From the NCBI RefSeq assembly GCF_001752365.1, contig NZ_MEIY01000001.1, forward strand, positions 2,862,820 to 2,926,819: a stretch of 64,000 nucleotides of DNA. Direction: 5' to 3'. The translations under genes and the position numbers were made by a program. The notes beneath the pieces are model-generated. The model was not told the origin of the DNA and made no database searches. It saw nothing but the letters and a program-made list of their open reading frames with translations. This document shows, piece by piece, positions 15,647 to 25,034 of the stretch (position 1 is the stretch's first letter; every line of letters starts with the position of its first letter). Source of the DNA: Marinobacter sp. X15-166B (GTDB lineage: Bacteria > Pseudomonadota > Gammaproteobacteria > Pseudomonadales > Oleiphilaceae).

Positions 15647-16537
15647 TCAATCACCGGCGGTCAGGTGTTCGAGCAGGCGCACCGTCGCCTGCGACAAGGG
15701 GTGCTGGTTGCTGGTGCACAGCTTCAGGTTACGGTGTGCCCAGCGGTCGGTCAGGGGAACGGCCTTGATGCGGTGGGTATTCACGTAAGGGCCCGCGATC
15801 TCCTGGGGCATGATGCCGATACCCAGATCCTGCTCCACCATGCGCAGCAGGGCTTCGTAACTGGTGACCTGGATGCGCATGCGAAAGGTTTTTTCGGCGG
15901 CGGCCGCGGCTTGTAACAATCGGTTGTTGATGGCACTGCCGGTGTGCAGACCCACGTAGTTGTAATCCAGAGTGTCGCTGAAGCTCAGGCTGTGCGCCTG
16001 ACTGAGCGGGTGTTGGCTGGCGGTAATCAGGACCAGCCGGTCGGACCGGTAGGGGTGAATGGTCAGACCCTCGGTGGTGCCAGACACTTCGGTAAAAATA
16101 CCGATGTCGGCCCTGTTCTGGGCCACGGCGTCCACAATGTCCGCACTGATGCGCTCTTCCAGGCGAATCTGGATAAAGGGATGCTGGTCCAGAAAGGCCT
16201 TCAGCTGTGCCGGCAGGAACTGGGTGATGGCCGAGATGTTGGCGACGATGCGTACTTCGCCCCGCACCCCCCGGGAGTATTCGTGCATCCGGGCGTGCAC
16301 CTGATCCAGCTGGTGCAGCACTCCCCGTGAGAGCTGCGCCAGAGCTTTACCGGCCTGGGTTCCCTCCACCCCCCGGTTGGTGCGCACCAGTAACTGGGTG
16401 TTCAGGCAGGTTTCCAGTTCACTGATGCGCTTGCTGACGGCTGAAGCGGCAATGAACTCCTGTTCAGCGACTGCAGCGATGGTGCCGGCCTCCAGCACAC
16501 GAACAAACAGACGCAAAGATGTGGGGTCCAGCGACAT
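15647..16537 (-). CDS. LysR-family transcriptional regulator
   Basis: 296 residues from ATG 16537 (MSLDPTSLRLF), which has an AGGAG 8 bases upstream; the frame stays open to 16570 without support. The N-terminal winged helix-turn-helix covers about 4-62 (IAAVAEQEFIAASAVSKRISELE). The effector-binding domain follows from about 90. It is on the same strand and 119 bases ahead of the CoA-transferase gene, so it is probably the local regulator of the CoA-transferase/lyase/TRAP operon and may be its first gene. The effector is unknown. Confidence 0.88.
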   Translation of the reverse strand: MSLDPTSLRLFVRVLEAGTIAAVAEQEFIAASAVSKRISELETCLNTQLLVRTNRGVEGTQAGKALAQLSRGVLHQLDQVHARMHEYSRGVRGEVRIVANISAITQFLPAQLKAFLDQHPFIQIRLEERISADIVDAVAQNRADIGIFTEVSGTTEGLTIHPYRSDRLVLITASQHPLSQAHSLSFSDTLDYNYVGLHTGSAINNRLLQAAAAAEKTFRMRIQVTSYEALLRMVEQDLGIGIMPQEIAGPYVNTHRIKAVPLTDRWAHRNLKLCTSNQHPLSQATVRLLEHLTAGD

Positions 16538-16792
16538 GCGTAGGCTCCTGATGGGTCTGACCATGACCATACTATGGGTTTCTGCCGACAGGAACAGTGC
16601 CCCGTGACACAGTCAGCGATCGCCAGGCCCGTTGGAAAGGGCCGGGTGGCAGGCAGTGCCTTGCCGCTTTTGACCGTTTGCCCCTTGGCAGAGGCGCGAC
16701 GGCCGGTGTTCGTCTGCCTTGGGGCGCCCTGTACCGGGCGCATTCCGAGGGTTTTGGCCTGAAATCGCCTGTTTTCGGGCAGAATTTCAATG

Positions 16793-16809
16793 TTGGCATT
16801 GTGATTGCT
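16793..16809 (+). promoter_or_regulatory. Sigma-54 promoter of flgBCDE
   Basis: TTGGCATTGTGATTGCT matches the -24/-12 consensus. The GG (16795-16796) and GC (16807-16808) elements have the required 12-base offset. It lies about 70 bases before flgB. In Pseudomonas the flgBCDE operon is also sigma-54 dependent under FleQ/FleR control. Confidence 0.85.
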
Positions 16810-16880
16810 TTAATCCCTGCATACACCTGAAACCGGCAACTTTTGGTTTTGGACAGCCGGTGTGGATTTGCGGAGGCAGC

Positions 16881-17291
16881 ATGGCAATTTCATTCGACAA
16901 GGCACTGGGGATTCATCAGCACGCCCTGCAGGCGCGGGTGCAGCGTGCGGAAGTGTTGGCCCACAATCTGGCCAATGCCGACACACCCGGCTTCAAGGCC
17001 CGGGATATCGATTTTCAGGCGGTGATGAAGCAGGCCCGGAACCAGGCCAGCGGTGTGAGCATGGCCACAACCCACCGCGGCCATATCGGCGACGGTGCCA
17101 CTGCCCCCGGTGCGGCTGGCCCGAATGACCTGCTCTACCGCACCCCCCATCAACCTTCTATTGACGGCAACACGGTGGACGCCCAGCAGGAACAGAGCCG
17201 CTTTATGCGCAATGCCATGGATTATCAGGCCAGCTTTCAGTTTCTGAACAGCAAGTTCATGGGTCTGTCCAAAGCCATCAAAGGTGATTAA
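16881..17291 (+). CDS. flgB: Flagellar basal-body rod protein FlgB
   Basis: 136 residues, the family size. The start at 16881 (MAISFDKALG) follows GGAGGCAGC; the frame upstream of it is not conserved. LAHNLANADTPGFKARDIDF (about 30-49) is the signature of axial flagellar proteins, and the C-terminus FMRNAMDYQASFQFLNSKF forms the paired helix. It is a proximal rod component exported by the flagellar type III system. First gene of flgBCDE. Confidence 0.96.
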   Translation: MAISFDKALGIHQHALQARVQRAEVLAHNLANADTPGFKARDIDFQAVMKQARNQASGVSMATTHRGHIGDGATAPGAAGPNDLLYRTPHQPSIDGNTVDAQQEQSRFMRNAMDYQASFQFLNSKFMGLSKAIKGD

Positions 17292-17329
17292 CGCCATGCC
17301 TGACCGCCACCTTGTACAGGAGACTGATT

Positions 17330-17779
17330 ATGTCACTTGGTAGTATTTTTGATATTGCCGGCTCCGGCATGACCGCCCAATCGTTGCGTTTGAACACCAC
17401 CGCGTCAAACATTGCCAACGCGGAGACCGCCAGTTCCAGCACCGAGCACACCTACCGGGCCCGCAAACCGGTGTTTGCCGCCATCCAGCAGGAGCTGCTG
17501 AATCCGGCTGCGTCGAAAACCGGCTTTGCCAGCGACTCCGGAACCGGTGCGGGAGTGCGGGTGGAGGGTGTGGTGGAGAGCACCGCGGAACTGCAAATGC
17601 GATATCAGCCGGAGCACCCGGCGGCCAACGAAGACGGCTATGTGTTTTACCCCAACGTCAATGTGGTGGAAGAAATGGCCGACATGATGTCCGCGTCCCG
17701 CAGCTTTCAGATGAACGTGGAGATCATGAACACCGCCAAATCAATGATGCAACGCATTCTCACCCTTGGGCAGCAGTAA
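17330..17779 (+). CDS. flgC: Flagellar basal-body rod protein FlgC
   Basis: 149 residues. The ATG at 17330 (MSLGSIFDIAGSG) is preferred to the TTG at 17312 because an AGGAG stands about 10 bases before it. N-terminal GSGMTAQSLRLNTTASNIAN is the axial-protein signature; PNVNVVEEMADMMSASRSFQ near 110-130 is the FlgC C-terminal block. Rod subunit between FlgB and FlgF. Confidence 0.96.
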   Translation: MSLGSIFDIAGSGMTAQSLRLNTTASNIANAETASSSTEHTYRARKPVFAAIQQELLNPAASKTGFASDSGTGAGVRVEGVVESTAELQMRYQPEHPAANEDGYVFYPNVNVVEEMADMMSASRSFQMNVEIMNTAKSMMQRILTLGQQ

Positions 17780-17796
17780 CCGGAGAGGACAGACAG

Positions 17797-18471
17797 ATGA
17801 GCGCGATCAATGGTGCAACGGGCGCAGACGCCCTGGCCGGTTACCAGCTCCAGCAGGGCAAGGCGGGCGGTAAGGGCGATCTGGGCAAAAACGAGTTCAT
17901 GGAGCTGATGATTGCCCAGCTCAAGAACCAGAACCCCCTTGAGCCCCAGGATAACGGTGAGTTTATTTCCCAGCTGGCCCAGTTCAGCTCGCTGGAAGAA
18001 GTCCAGAAGCTGTCGAGCTCGGTGGACAATGTGGTTGGCGAGTTCCGCTCCACCCAGGCGCTGCAGGCGTCGGCCATGGTGGGGCGCTCGGTACTGGTGC
18101 CGGGTACCGCAGGTGAGCTGGTGGCGGGCGGCGATATCAGGGGCAGTGTGGCGGTGCCGGCGACCACTGCGAGCCTGCAGATCACCATCAAGAACGAAGC
18201 CGGCGAGCTGGTTCGCCGGATTGATGCCGGCAGCGCCCAGCCCGGTTACCACGCCTTTACCTGGGACGGTAAGGACGCCAGCGGCGAAGAATCGCCGCCC
18301 GGGAAGTACGAAGTGGTTGCCGAAGGGGCTTACCCCTCGGGGCAGGAGCAGCTGGGAACACTGATCAGCGCCAACGTCGACAGTGTGTCCCTGGGCGGTC
18401 GTGGCAACATCACCCTGAACCTGGCAGGCATGGGCTCGATTCCCCTGGCGGACGTGCACCAGATCAATTAA
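17797..18471 (+). CDS. flgD: Flagellar hook assembly scaffold FlgD
   Basis: 224 residues. The FlgD N-terminal motif KNEFMELMIAQLKNQNPLEP (about 30-49) is intact, followed by FISQLAQFSSLEEVQKL. The C-terminal part has the FlgD Ig-like pattern, with YHAFTWDGKDASGE near 151-164 and PPGKYEVVAEG after it. FlgD caps the growing hook and guides FlgE polymerisation, then leaves. Lies 17 bases after flgC in the operon. Confidence 0.95.
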   Translation: MSAINGATGADALAGYQLQQGKAGGKGDLGKNEFMELMIAQLKNQNPLEPQDNGEFISQLAQFSSLEEVQKLSSSVDNVVGEFRSTQALQASAMVGRSVLVPGTAGELVAGGDIRGSVAVPATTASLQITIKNEAGELVRRIDAGSAQPGYHAFTWDGKDASGEESPPGKYEVVAEGAYPSGQEQLGTLISANVDSVSLGGRGNITLNLAGMGSIPLADVHQIN

Positions 18472-18498
18472 TCCAGACACTGATATTCGAGGTTTAAC

Positions 18499-20421
18499 AT
18501 GTCATTCAATACAGGGCTTAGTGGGCTTCGGGCGGCTTCAGTCGATCTGGATGTCACCGGCAACAACATCGCCAACGCCAGCACGGTCGGATTCAAAGGC
18601 AGCCGGGTACAGTTTGGTGATCTCTACGCCAGCGGTTTCCTTGGTGGCGGCAGCAATCCGGTCGGTGACGGGGTGAACGTGCTGGGGGTCAAGCAGGGCT
18701 TCGGTCAGGGCAACATCAGTTTCACCGATAACGGGCTGGATCTGGCCATCAACGGCAACGGCTTTTTCATGCTCAACAACGGCGGCGAAGTCCGCTACAG
18801 CCGGGCCGGCCAGTTTGGCATCAACAAAGACGGCTTTGTGGTCAACAACCAGAATATGCGGGTGCAGGGTTATCAGGCGGACAACGACGGCAATCTGTCG
18901 GGGGTTCGCGGCGACCTGCAAATTGACTCCTCAAACCTGGCGCCGCAGCGCACCACTAATCTGACCAGTGACCTGAATCTGGATTCCCGCGAGCAGGTGC
19001 TGGAGCGGCGTACTTTCGTGCTGGGGGAAGTGGGGCAAACTGAGATTGGCGCAGGGGCAACCGCGTTCAATGCAGAAATGGTGTTCCTCAATTACGGCGA
19101 TGGCTCGACCGCTCAGGTGCAAATAAACGCAAACTCTTCGGCGGCCGATGTGGTGGCCCAGTTGGGCCAGGGCAAGGGGGTGAGCGCCTCGGCCACCACC
19201 GAGATGACCATGCCGGGGGGGTTGAATGATGCGTTTGTCCAGGCAGCGGGGTTCTCCTTTGAGCTTAGGGTTGAGGGTGTCACGGTGCCCGTTGACACCA
19301 GCGGGGTGAATGATTTGTCCTCCCTGGCCGATGCGATCAACAACTCCAGTTCAACCTCGGTGTCTGCCTCGGTGGTATCGAATCAGTTGCGGGTGGTTGA
19401 TAACCGTGGGCACACGCTTGAAGTCGAGTTTTATGATACTGATCCCAGCACCGCGCAAACTGAAACCCAGGTAGGCACCGTGCGGGTACAAACCACCAGC
19501 GAGGTAACCGGTTTTGCGTCGTATCAGGGGGTTAATCCGGATCCAAGTACTGCCGGTGCAGGTTTGTTCCAGGCCGCCTGGGATGACGGCACCTTGCAGG
19601 TCGCCAACCAGTTCAACCCCCAGGATCAGCGCACCTACAACCACGCCACCTCCACGACCATCTACGACAGTCTGGGTAACCCCCATGTACTGACCCAGTA
19701 TTTCGTAAAAAACGAAGCGCCGGGGAACGGTGTTGGGGTCAGTCAGTGGTCGGTGTATCTGCAGGTGGATGGCGAGTATGTGGGCAATACCGGGCAGACC
19801 CCGCAGGTGGCCCGGTTCAATCAGGACGGCAGCTTGCAGTCGGTGAATGGCGACGTCAATGGGGAGATTGTGATCGGCGACTGGACTCCGAAAGACCCGG
19901 CCGGTATGCCCAATGGTGCCGACGGTCCGCCGCCGGCCGGGGTGGCGGTGGTGACGCCCATTCCCGATCCCCCGGTCAGTTCGGCGTTTGTCATCAATCT
20001 GGGGGAAACCACCCAGTACGGCAGTTCCTTCGGGGTGAACGATCAGCGCCAGAACGGCTACACCACCGGTCGCCTGTCCGGGCTGGATGTGTCCGATGAG
20101 GGGGTGCTGTTTGCCCGCTACACCAACGGCCAGTCCCAGGCGCTGGGGCAGGTAGCCCTGGCCAGTTTCAACAATGTTGACGGTCTGTCGCCCATTGGCG
20201 ATACCTCCTGGGTGGAAACCTTTGCCTCGGGCCAGGCGATTATCGGCCAGCCCGGCACCGGTACCCTGGGGGCGATCAAATCCAGTTCGGTGGAGGAGTC
20301 CAACGTGGATTTGTCGGCGGAGCTGGTTAACCTGATCATCGCGCAGCGCAACTACCAGGCCAATGCGAAAACCATAGAGACCTCGGACGCGGTGACCCAG
20401 ACCATCATCAATCTGCGTTAA
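18499..20421 (+). CDS. flgE: Flagellar hook protein FlgE (long form)
   Basis: 640 residues against about 400 in Salmonella. Both conserved ends are present: MSFNTGLSGLRAASVDLDVT and NNIANASTVGFKGSR at the N-terminus, and SNVDLSAELVNLIIAQRNYQ near the C-terminus. The additional ~240 residues lie in the central, surface-exposed D2/D3 region, as in other long hooks. It builds the extracellular hook. Last gene of the first flagellar operon. Confidence 0.95.
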   Translation: MSFNTGLSGLRAASVDLDVTGNNIANASTVGFKGSRVQFGDLYASGFLGGGSNPVGDGVNVLGVKQGFGQGNISFTDNGLDLAINGNGFFMLNNGGEVRYSRAGQFGINKDGFVVNNQNMRVQGYQADNDGNLSGVRGDLQIDSSNLAPQRTTNLTSDLNLDSREQVLERRTFVLGEVGQTEIGAGATAFNAEMVFLNYGDGSTAQVQINANSSAADVVAQLGQGKGVSASATTEMTMPGGLNDAFVQAAGFSFELRVEGVTVPVDTSGVNDLSSLADAINNSSSTSVSASVVSNQLRVVDNRGHTLEVEFYDTDPSTAQTETQVGTVRVQTTSEVTGFASYQGVNPDPSTAGAGLFQAAWDDGTLQVANQFNPQDQRTYNHATSTTIYDSLGNPHVLTQYFVKNEAPGNGVGVSQWSVYLQVDGEYVGNTGQTPQVARFNQDGSLQSVNGDVNGEIVIGDWTPKDPAGMPNGADGPPPAGVAVVTPIPDPPVSSAFVINLGETTQYGSSFGVNDQRQNGYTTGRLSGLDVSDEGVLFARYTNGQSQALGQVALASFNNVDGLSPIGDTSWVETFASGQAIIGQPGTGTLGAIKSSSVEESNVDLSAELVNLIIAQRNYQANAKTIETSDAVTQTIINLR

Positions 20422-20504
20422 CCGGGCCCGGTGCGCGCATAAATTCAGGCCCCGTCACTTTCTGGTGCGGGGCTTTCCCATCTCATCTGCCCGCAAGTCA
20501 GTTG

Positions 20505-20521
20505 TTGGCATAACTCCTGCA
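20505..20521 (+). promoter_or_regulatory. Sigma-54 promoter of flgFGHIJKL
   Basis: TTGGCATAACTCCTGCA has GG at 20507-20508 and GC at 20519-20520 with the 12-base offset of -24/-12 promoters. It lies about 40 bases before flgF, in the only sizeable gap of the flg cluster (20422-20562), separating two operons. Confidence 0.8.
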
Positions 20522-20562
20522 TCTTGTCTGTACACAGTCAAGATTCCGGCAGGAGTGTTCCC

Positions 20563-21315
20563 ATGGATAAGTCCCTTTACATCGGTATGTCCGGGGCCAA
20601 GCAAAACATGCTGGCCCAGCGGGCCCACGCCAATAACCTGGCCAACGTCAACACCAGCGGGTTCAAGCGTGATTTTGCCCAGGCCCGCAGTATGCCGGTG
20701 TTTGGCGAATCGCTGCCCACCCGGGCCTACGCCATGACCGAGCGCCCGGGCACGGATTTGTCCGCGGGTGCGCTGATGGATACCGGTCGCCAGCTCGACG
20801 TGGCGGTGGACGGGGAGGGTTGGCTGGCCATCCAGAACCAGCAGGGGCAGGAGGTGTTTACCCGCTCCGGCAGCCTGCAAATCGACACCAACGGGCTGCT
20901 GCGCAGCGCCAGTGGCGAACTGGTGCTGGGCAACGGCGGTCCCATCGCGCTGCCGCCGTTCGACAATCTGCATATTGGCGCAGACGGCACCCTGTCCATT
21001 GTGCCGGTGGGTGGTCCGGCGGATCAGCTGGTTGAAGTGGATCGCCTGAAACTGGTCAGCCCACCGGGCAATGTCCTGGAAAAAGGGGAGGACGGCTTTG
21101 TGCGCCGCCGGCCCGACGCCGCCCTGGACGGTGGTGAGCCGGCTGATGGCAACCTGCGGGTGGTGTCCGGCTTTCTGGAAAGTTCGAATGTAAACGCGGT
21201 GGAAGAAATGATTGCCAACCTGCAACTGGCCCGCCAGTACGAAATGCAGGTCAAGGTCATGCGCACCGCAGACGAGAACGCCGAGGCGGCGGCACGACTG
21301 TTGCAGAACCTTTAA
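20563..21315 (+). CDS. flgF: Flagellar basal-body rod protein FlgF
   Basis: 250 residues. The ATG at 20563 (MDKSLYIGMSG) follows GGCAGGAGTG; the frame extends upstream only into promoter DNA. RAHANNLANVNTSGFKRDF (about 20-38) and the C-terminal block SSNVNAVEEMIANLQLARQY are the FlgF/FlgG signatures. It is a proximal rod component, here first in the second flagellar operon, where E. coli has all genes in one. Confidence 0.96.
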   Translation: MDKSLYIGMSGAKQNMLAQRAHANNLANVNTSGFKRDFAQARSMPVFGESLPTRAYAMTERPGTDLSAGALMDTGRQLDVAVDGEGWLAIQNQQGQEVFTRSGSLQIDTNGLLRSASGELVLGNGGPIALPPFDNLHIGADGTLSIVPVGGPADQLVEVDRLKLVSPPGNVLEKGEDGFVRRRPDAALDGGEPADGNLRVVSGFLESSNVNAVEEMIANLQLARQYEMQVKVMRTADENAEAAARLLQNL

Positions 21316-21395
21316 TCAAGCCCTCTTCACCAGGCCTTGAGGCCTGAAAGCGGCAAATGTTTTCCGCTGTACGGGTTATAAACGAGGAGTACAAC

Positions 21396-22184
21396 ATGCA
21401 TCCAGCACTGTGGGTGAGCAAGACCGGGTTAAGCGCACAGGACACCAATATGTCCACCATTTCCAATAACCTGGCGAACGTGAATACCACCGGATTCAAG
21501 CGTGATCACGCGGTTTTTCAGGACCTGTTGTATCAGGTCAACCGGCAACCGGGTGGGCTCAGCAGCCAAAACTCCGAGCTGCCCTCCGGGGTCCAGTTGG
21601 GCACCGGGGTGCGGGTGGTGGGCACCACCAAGCAGTTTTCCCAGGGCAATCTCCAGGTTACCGAACAGCCGCTGGACATTGCCGTGAACGGGCGGGGCTT
21701 CTTTCAGGTCCTGCTGCCGGACGGCACCATGGCCTACACCCGGGATGGCCAGTTCCAGCTCAACTCCAATGGGGACGTGGTGACCCCCGACGGTTATCTG
21801 CTGGAGCCGAACATCACCATACCCGAGGACGCCACCTCCATCACCATCGGCCGCGACGGCACGGTGACCGCCGTCATTAACAACGACGCAGCGCCCGCCA
21901 ACCTGGGGGAAATCACCCTGGTGAATTTCATCAACCCGCAAGGGCTGCAGGCCATGGGTAACAACCTCTACCGGGCGACCAACGCCAGCGGTGACCCCGC
22001 CGAAGGCGAAGCAGGTATTGCCGGGTTGGGCACCATCGAGCAGGGCATGACCGAGGCCTCCAACGTGGAGGTGGTGGAAGAACTGGTCAACATGATCACC
22101 ACCCAGCGGGCCTATGAAATGAACTCCAAAGTGGTGTCGACGACGGATCAGATGCTGCAATTTATTACCAACAACATTGGTTGA
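21396..22184 (+). CDS. flgG: Flagellar distal rod protein FlgG
   Basis: 262 residues, as usual for FlgG. The ATG at 21396 (MHPALWVSKTG) has GAGGAG upstream. NLANVNTTGFKRDHAVFQDL, LDIAVNGRGFFQVLLPDGT (near 95-115) and SNVEVVEELVNMITTQRAYE at the C-terminus identify the distal rod subunit that crosses the P and L rings. Confidence 0.97.
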   Translation: MHPALWVSKTGLSAQDTNMSTISNNLANVNTTGFKRDHAVFQDLLYQVNRQPGGLSSQNSELPSGVQLGTGVRVVGTTKQFSQGNLQVTEQPLDIAVNGRGFFQVLLPDGTMAYTRDGQFQLNSNGDVVTPDGYLLEPNITIPEDATSITIGRDGTVTAVINNDAAPANLGEITLVNFINPQGLQAMGNNLYRATNASGDPAEGEAGIAGLGTIEQGMTEASNVEVVEELVNMITTQRAYEMNSKVVSTTDQMLQFITNNIG

Positions 22185-22217
22185 GTGATGGCGAGTTTTG
22201 TTTCGAGGAGGCGTGCC

Positions 22218-22919
22218 ATGAGTGGGTTGAGTGGTGAAGCCAGGGCTCGTAACAGCCTGACCCTGGCGGTGGTTGCCCTGTTGATTCTGTTGCAGGGGTG
22301 CACCGCAGTGAGTCGCCCGCGGGCCATGCCGGATGATCCGGCCTTCGCACCGGTGCGCGCCCAGGCAATGATGCAGCGTGACCCTCACACAGGGTCCATC
22401 TATCAAAATTCCCGCAGTTACAATATTTACGGCGATACCGTGGCGCTCAATGTCGGTGACATTCTGACCGTCTCCCTGCAGGAACGAACGGAAGCCAGCA
22501 AAACGGCCGAAAGCAGCATCAGCAAAGACACCGACATCAATCTGGCCGAACCCAGCTTGTTCGGTAAAAGCATCGGTGGGCTGTCTGCCCGGCTGAACAG
22601 CAAGCGGGATTTCGAAGGCCAGGCCGGGGCCGACCAGAGTAACCGGCTGGCGGGCAGCATTACGGTCACCGTCACCGACGTGTTGCCCAATGGCGTGCTG
22701 CGGATTCGCGGTGAGAAGTGGTTGTCGCTGACCAACGGAGACGAATACATCCGGCTGACCGGGCTGGTGCGCCCCCAGGATATAGCCCCCGACAACACCG
22801 TGGCTTCCAATCGCATCGCCGATGCCCGCATCGCCTATGGCGGCACCGGAGATTTCGACCAGGCCAACCAGATGGGCTGGCTGGCACGCTTTTTCAACAG
22901 TGAGTGGTGGCCCTTATGA
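22218..22919 (+). CDS. flgH: Flagellar L-ring lipoprotein FlgH
   Basis: 233 residues from ATG 22218, which follows GAGGAGG; GTG/ATG codons at 22185-22188 are less well placed. A lipoprotein signal with lipobox LLQGC ends near residue 28. [24 protein letters not shown] and [22 protein letters not shown] are FlgH blocks. It forms the outer-membrane ring around the rod. Its stop overlaps the flgI start. Confidence 0.94.
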   Translation: MSGLSGEARARNSLTLAVVALLILLQGCTAVSRPRAMPDDPAFAPVRAQAMMQRDPHTGSIYQNSRSYNIYGDTVALNVGDILTVSLQERTEASKTAESSISKDTDINLAEPSLFGKSIGGLSARLNSKRDFEGQAGADQSNRLAGSITVTVTDVLPNGVLRIRGEKWLSLTNGDEYIRLTGLVRPQDIAPDNTVASNRIADARIAYGGTGDFDQANQMGWLARFFNSEWWPL

Positions 22920-24013
22920 GCCGGCTGAAACCAGTTTTGATCGCGCTGTGTCTGTTGCTGGTGGTGTCACCGGTGATGGCGGACCGGTTGAAAGATCTGG
23001 CGCGCATCAAAGGGGTGCGCAACAACCAGTTGATCGGTTACGGTCTGGTGGTGGGCCTGGATGGCACCGGCGACCGGGCGCCCTTCACCAATCAGACCTT
23101 CCGCAACATGATGAACCAGTTCGGCATTACCCTGCCGGAAGGGGTTAACCCCAACCTGAAAAACGTGGCGGCTGTCACCGTACACGCAACCTTGCCGCCG
23201 TTCGCCAAACCCGGGCAGGAGCTGGATATCACCGTTTCCTCCATTGGCAACGCCAGCAGTCTGCGCGGGGGCAGTCTGCTGATGACCACCCTCAAGGGGG
23301 CCGACGGGCAGACCTATGCCCTGGCCCAGGGCAGTCTGGTGGTGGGCGGGTTTGGTGCGTCCGGTTCGGACGGCTCACGGATCACCGTTAACGTACCCAG
23401 TGTTGGCCGCATACCCAACGGTGCCACCATTGAACGGGAAGTGCTGTCGCCGTTCGGCCTTGGTGACACCATCACCTTCAACCTGCTGCGCCCGGATTTC
23501 ACCACCGCCCGGCGGGTGGTGGAAGCAATCAACGGGTTGCTGGGGCCGGAAATGGCCTATGCCCACGATGCCACGTCCGTATCGGTGAAGGCCCCCCGGG
23601 ACCCGTCCCAGCGCGTCAGTTTTCTGTCGATCCTCGAAAACCTGGACGTGGAGCCGGCGCAGGAAGCCGCAAAAGTGGTCATTAACAGCCGGACCGGCAC
23701 CATCGTGGTTGGCCAGAATGTGCACGTCAGCGCTGCAGCGGTGACCCATGGCAACCTCACGGTCACCATTCAGGAAAACCCGCAGGTCAGTCAGCCCGAT
23801 CCTTTTTCCGACGGGCAAACGGTGGTGACCCCGAATTCACAGATTGTCGCCACTCAGGACCCTGCCCGGATGTTCCAGTTCGGACCGGCCACCACGCTTA
23901 ACGATATCGTGCAGGCGGTGAATCAGGTGGGGGCCGCCCCGGGTGATGTGATGGCGGTGCTGGAAGCGCTGAAACAAGCCGGTGCGTTGCGCGCCGAACT
24001 GATTGTTATATAG
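22916..24013 (+). CDS. flgI: Flagellar P-ring protein FlgI
   Basis: 365 residues with a signal peptide ending at VMA (about residue 22). [20 protein letters not shown] and [12 protein letters not shown] open the mature protein; [20 protein letters not shown] and [20 protein letters not shown] follow. The P ring forms in the peptidoglycan layer with FlgH's L ring. ATG 22916 overlaps flgH's stop; GTG 22904 is an alternative. Confidence 0.95.
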   Translation: MSRLKPVLIALCLLLVVSPVMADRLKDLARIKGVRNNQLIGYGLVVGLDGTGDRAPFTNQTFRNMMNQFGITLPEGVNPNLKNVAAVTVHATLPPFAKPGQELDITVSSIGNASSLRGGSLLMTTLKGADGQTYALAQGSLVVGGFGASGSDGSRITVNVPSVGRIPNGATIEREVLSPFGLGDTITFNLLRPDFTTARRVVEAINGLLGPEMAYAHDATSVSVKAPRDPSQRVSFLSILENLDVEPAQEAAKVVINSRTGTIVVGQNVHVSAAAVTHGNLTVTIQENPQVSQPDPFSDGQTVVTPNSQIVATQDPARMFQFGPATTLNDIVQAVNQVGAAPGDVMAVLEALKQAGALRAELIVI

Positions 24014-24021
24014 GTGGGGTG

Positions 24022-25029
24022 ATGCAGGACGCACGGTTGCAACAGGCACGGGTGTTTACCGAATTTGGCGGGCTCAACGCACTCAAAACCCAGGCGCGCA
24101 CCGACAAACAGGCCGCGCTGGAAGAGGTGGCCCGCCAGTTTGAAAGTCTGTTTATGGCGGAAATGCTCAAGTCCATGCGCCAGGCGGGGGATGTCCTGGC
24201 GGAAGGCAATTACCTGAACAGCGAACAATCCGAGTTTTACCGGGATATGTTCGACAGCCAGCTGAGCCTGTCCCTGTCCCGGAACGAGGGGATGGGGCTG
24301 GCACACACCTTGGTGCAGCAGCTCAGCCGGCAGATTCCGGGTATGAACGCGCAGGGCGAGCGGCTGGCCGGGCACCGCACCAGCATTCAGGATTACGACC
24401 GCAGCTTGCCGGCCCTGTCGATTGAGCTGCCGGCGCGGCTGAGAGAAGTGGAGCAGGTGGCGGAAACCATGGCCCGCCCCGTGCCTGAGAGCGAGCCGGC
24501 AAGAGAGGACCTGCCGGCCGAGTTTACCTCACCCCGGGAGTTTGTCCGCCAGCTGCTGCCCCTGGCCGAGCGCGTCGCCGCCGACAGCGGTCTGAACCCG
24601 CGGCTGATGGTGGCCCAGGCTGCGCTGGAGACCGGGTGGGGGAAACACATGATCACAGGCGCCAATGGCGAACCCAGTTACAACCTGTTTGGCATCAAGG
24701 CAGACCGCCGTTGGTCGGGGGAGGCCGTTAACATCACCACCTCTGAATTCCGGGAAGGTGTCAGGTTGCAGGAGCGGGCCGATTTCCGTGCCTACGATGA
24801 TTACGAATCCAGCTTCCGCGATTACGTCAGCTTTCTGCACGCCAACCCGCGTTATCGTGAGGTGTTGGCTAATGCGGATGATCCGCAGGTGTTTGCCCGC
24901 AAACTGCAGTCCGCCGGCTACGCGACCGATCCGGAATACGCCGCGAAAATCAGCCGCATCATGAGCGGCAAGCAGTTTGCACGGGCCGGTGAGGGCGCGG
25001 TTGGAGTGTCACCGAGGGTTGGGGAGTAA
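24022..25029 (+). CDS. flgJ: Rod-binding muramidase FlgJ
   Basis: 335 residues in two domains. Residues ~30-100 are the rod-capping domain (QFESLFMAEMLKSMRQA, then FYRDMFDSQLSLSLS). Residues ~170-320 are a glucosaminidase domain with catalytic Glu E203 in ALETGWGKHM and the YNLFGIKADRRWSG block. It cuts peptidoglycan to let the rod through. An AGGTGGGG site precedes the ATG at 24022. Confidence 0.95.
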   Translation: MQDARLQQARVFTEFGGLNALKTQARTDKQAALEEVARQFESLFMAEMLKSMRQAGDVLAEGNYLNSEQSEFYRDMFDSQLSLSLSRNEGMGLAHTLVQQLSRQIPGMNAQGERLAGHRTSIQDYDRSLPALSIELPARLREVEQVAETMARPVPESEPAREDLPAEFTSPREFVRQLLPLAERVAADSGLNPRLMVAQAALETGWGKHMITGANGEPSYNLFGIKADRRWSGEAVNITTSEFREGVRLQERADFRAYDDYESSFRDYVSFLHANPRYREVLANADDPQVFARKLQSAGYATDPEYAAKISRIMSGKQFARAGEGAVGVSPRVGE

Positions 25030-25034
25030 CGGTT

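Noticed and set aside
14664..15788. 374-residue plus-strand frame opposite the CoA-transferase gene
   Set aside because: Shadow frame produced by high-G+C third positions; the minus-strand CoA-transferase has clear motifs and a ribosome site.
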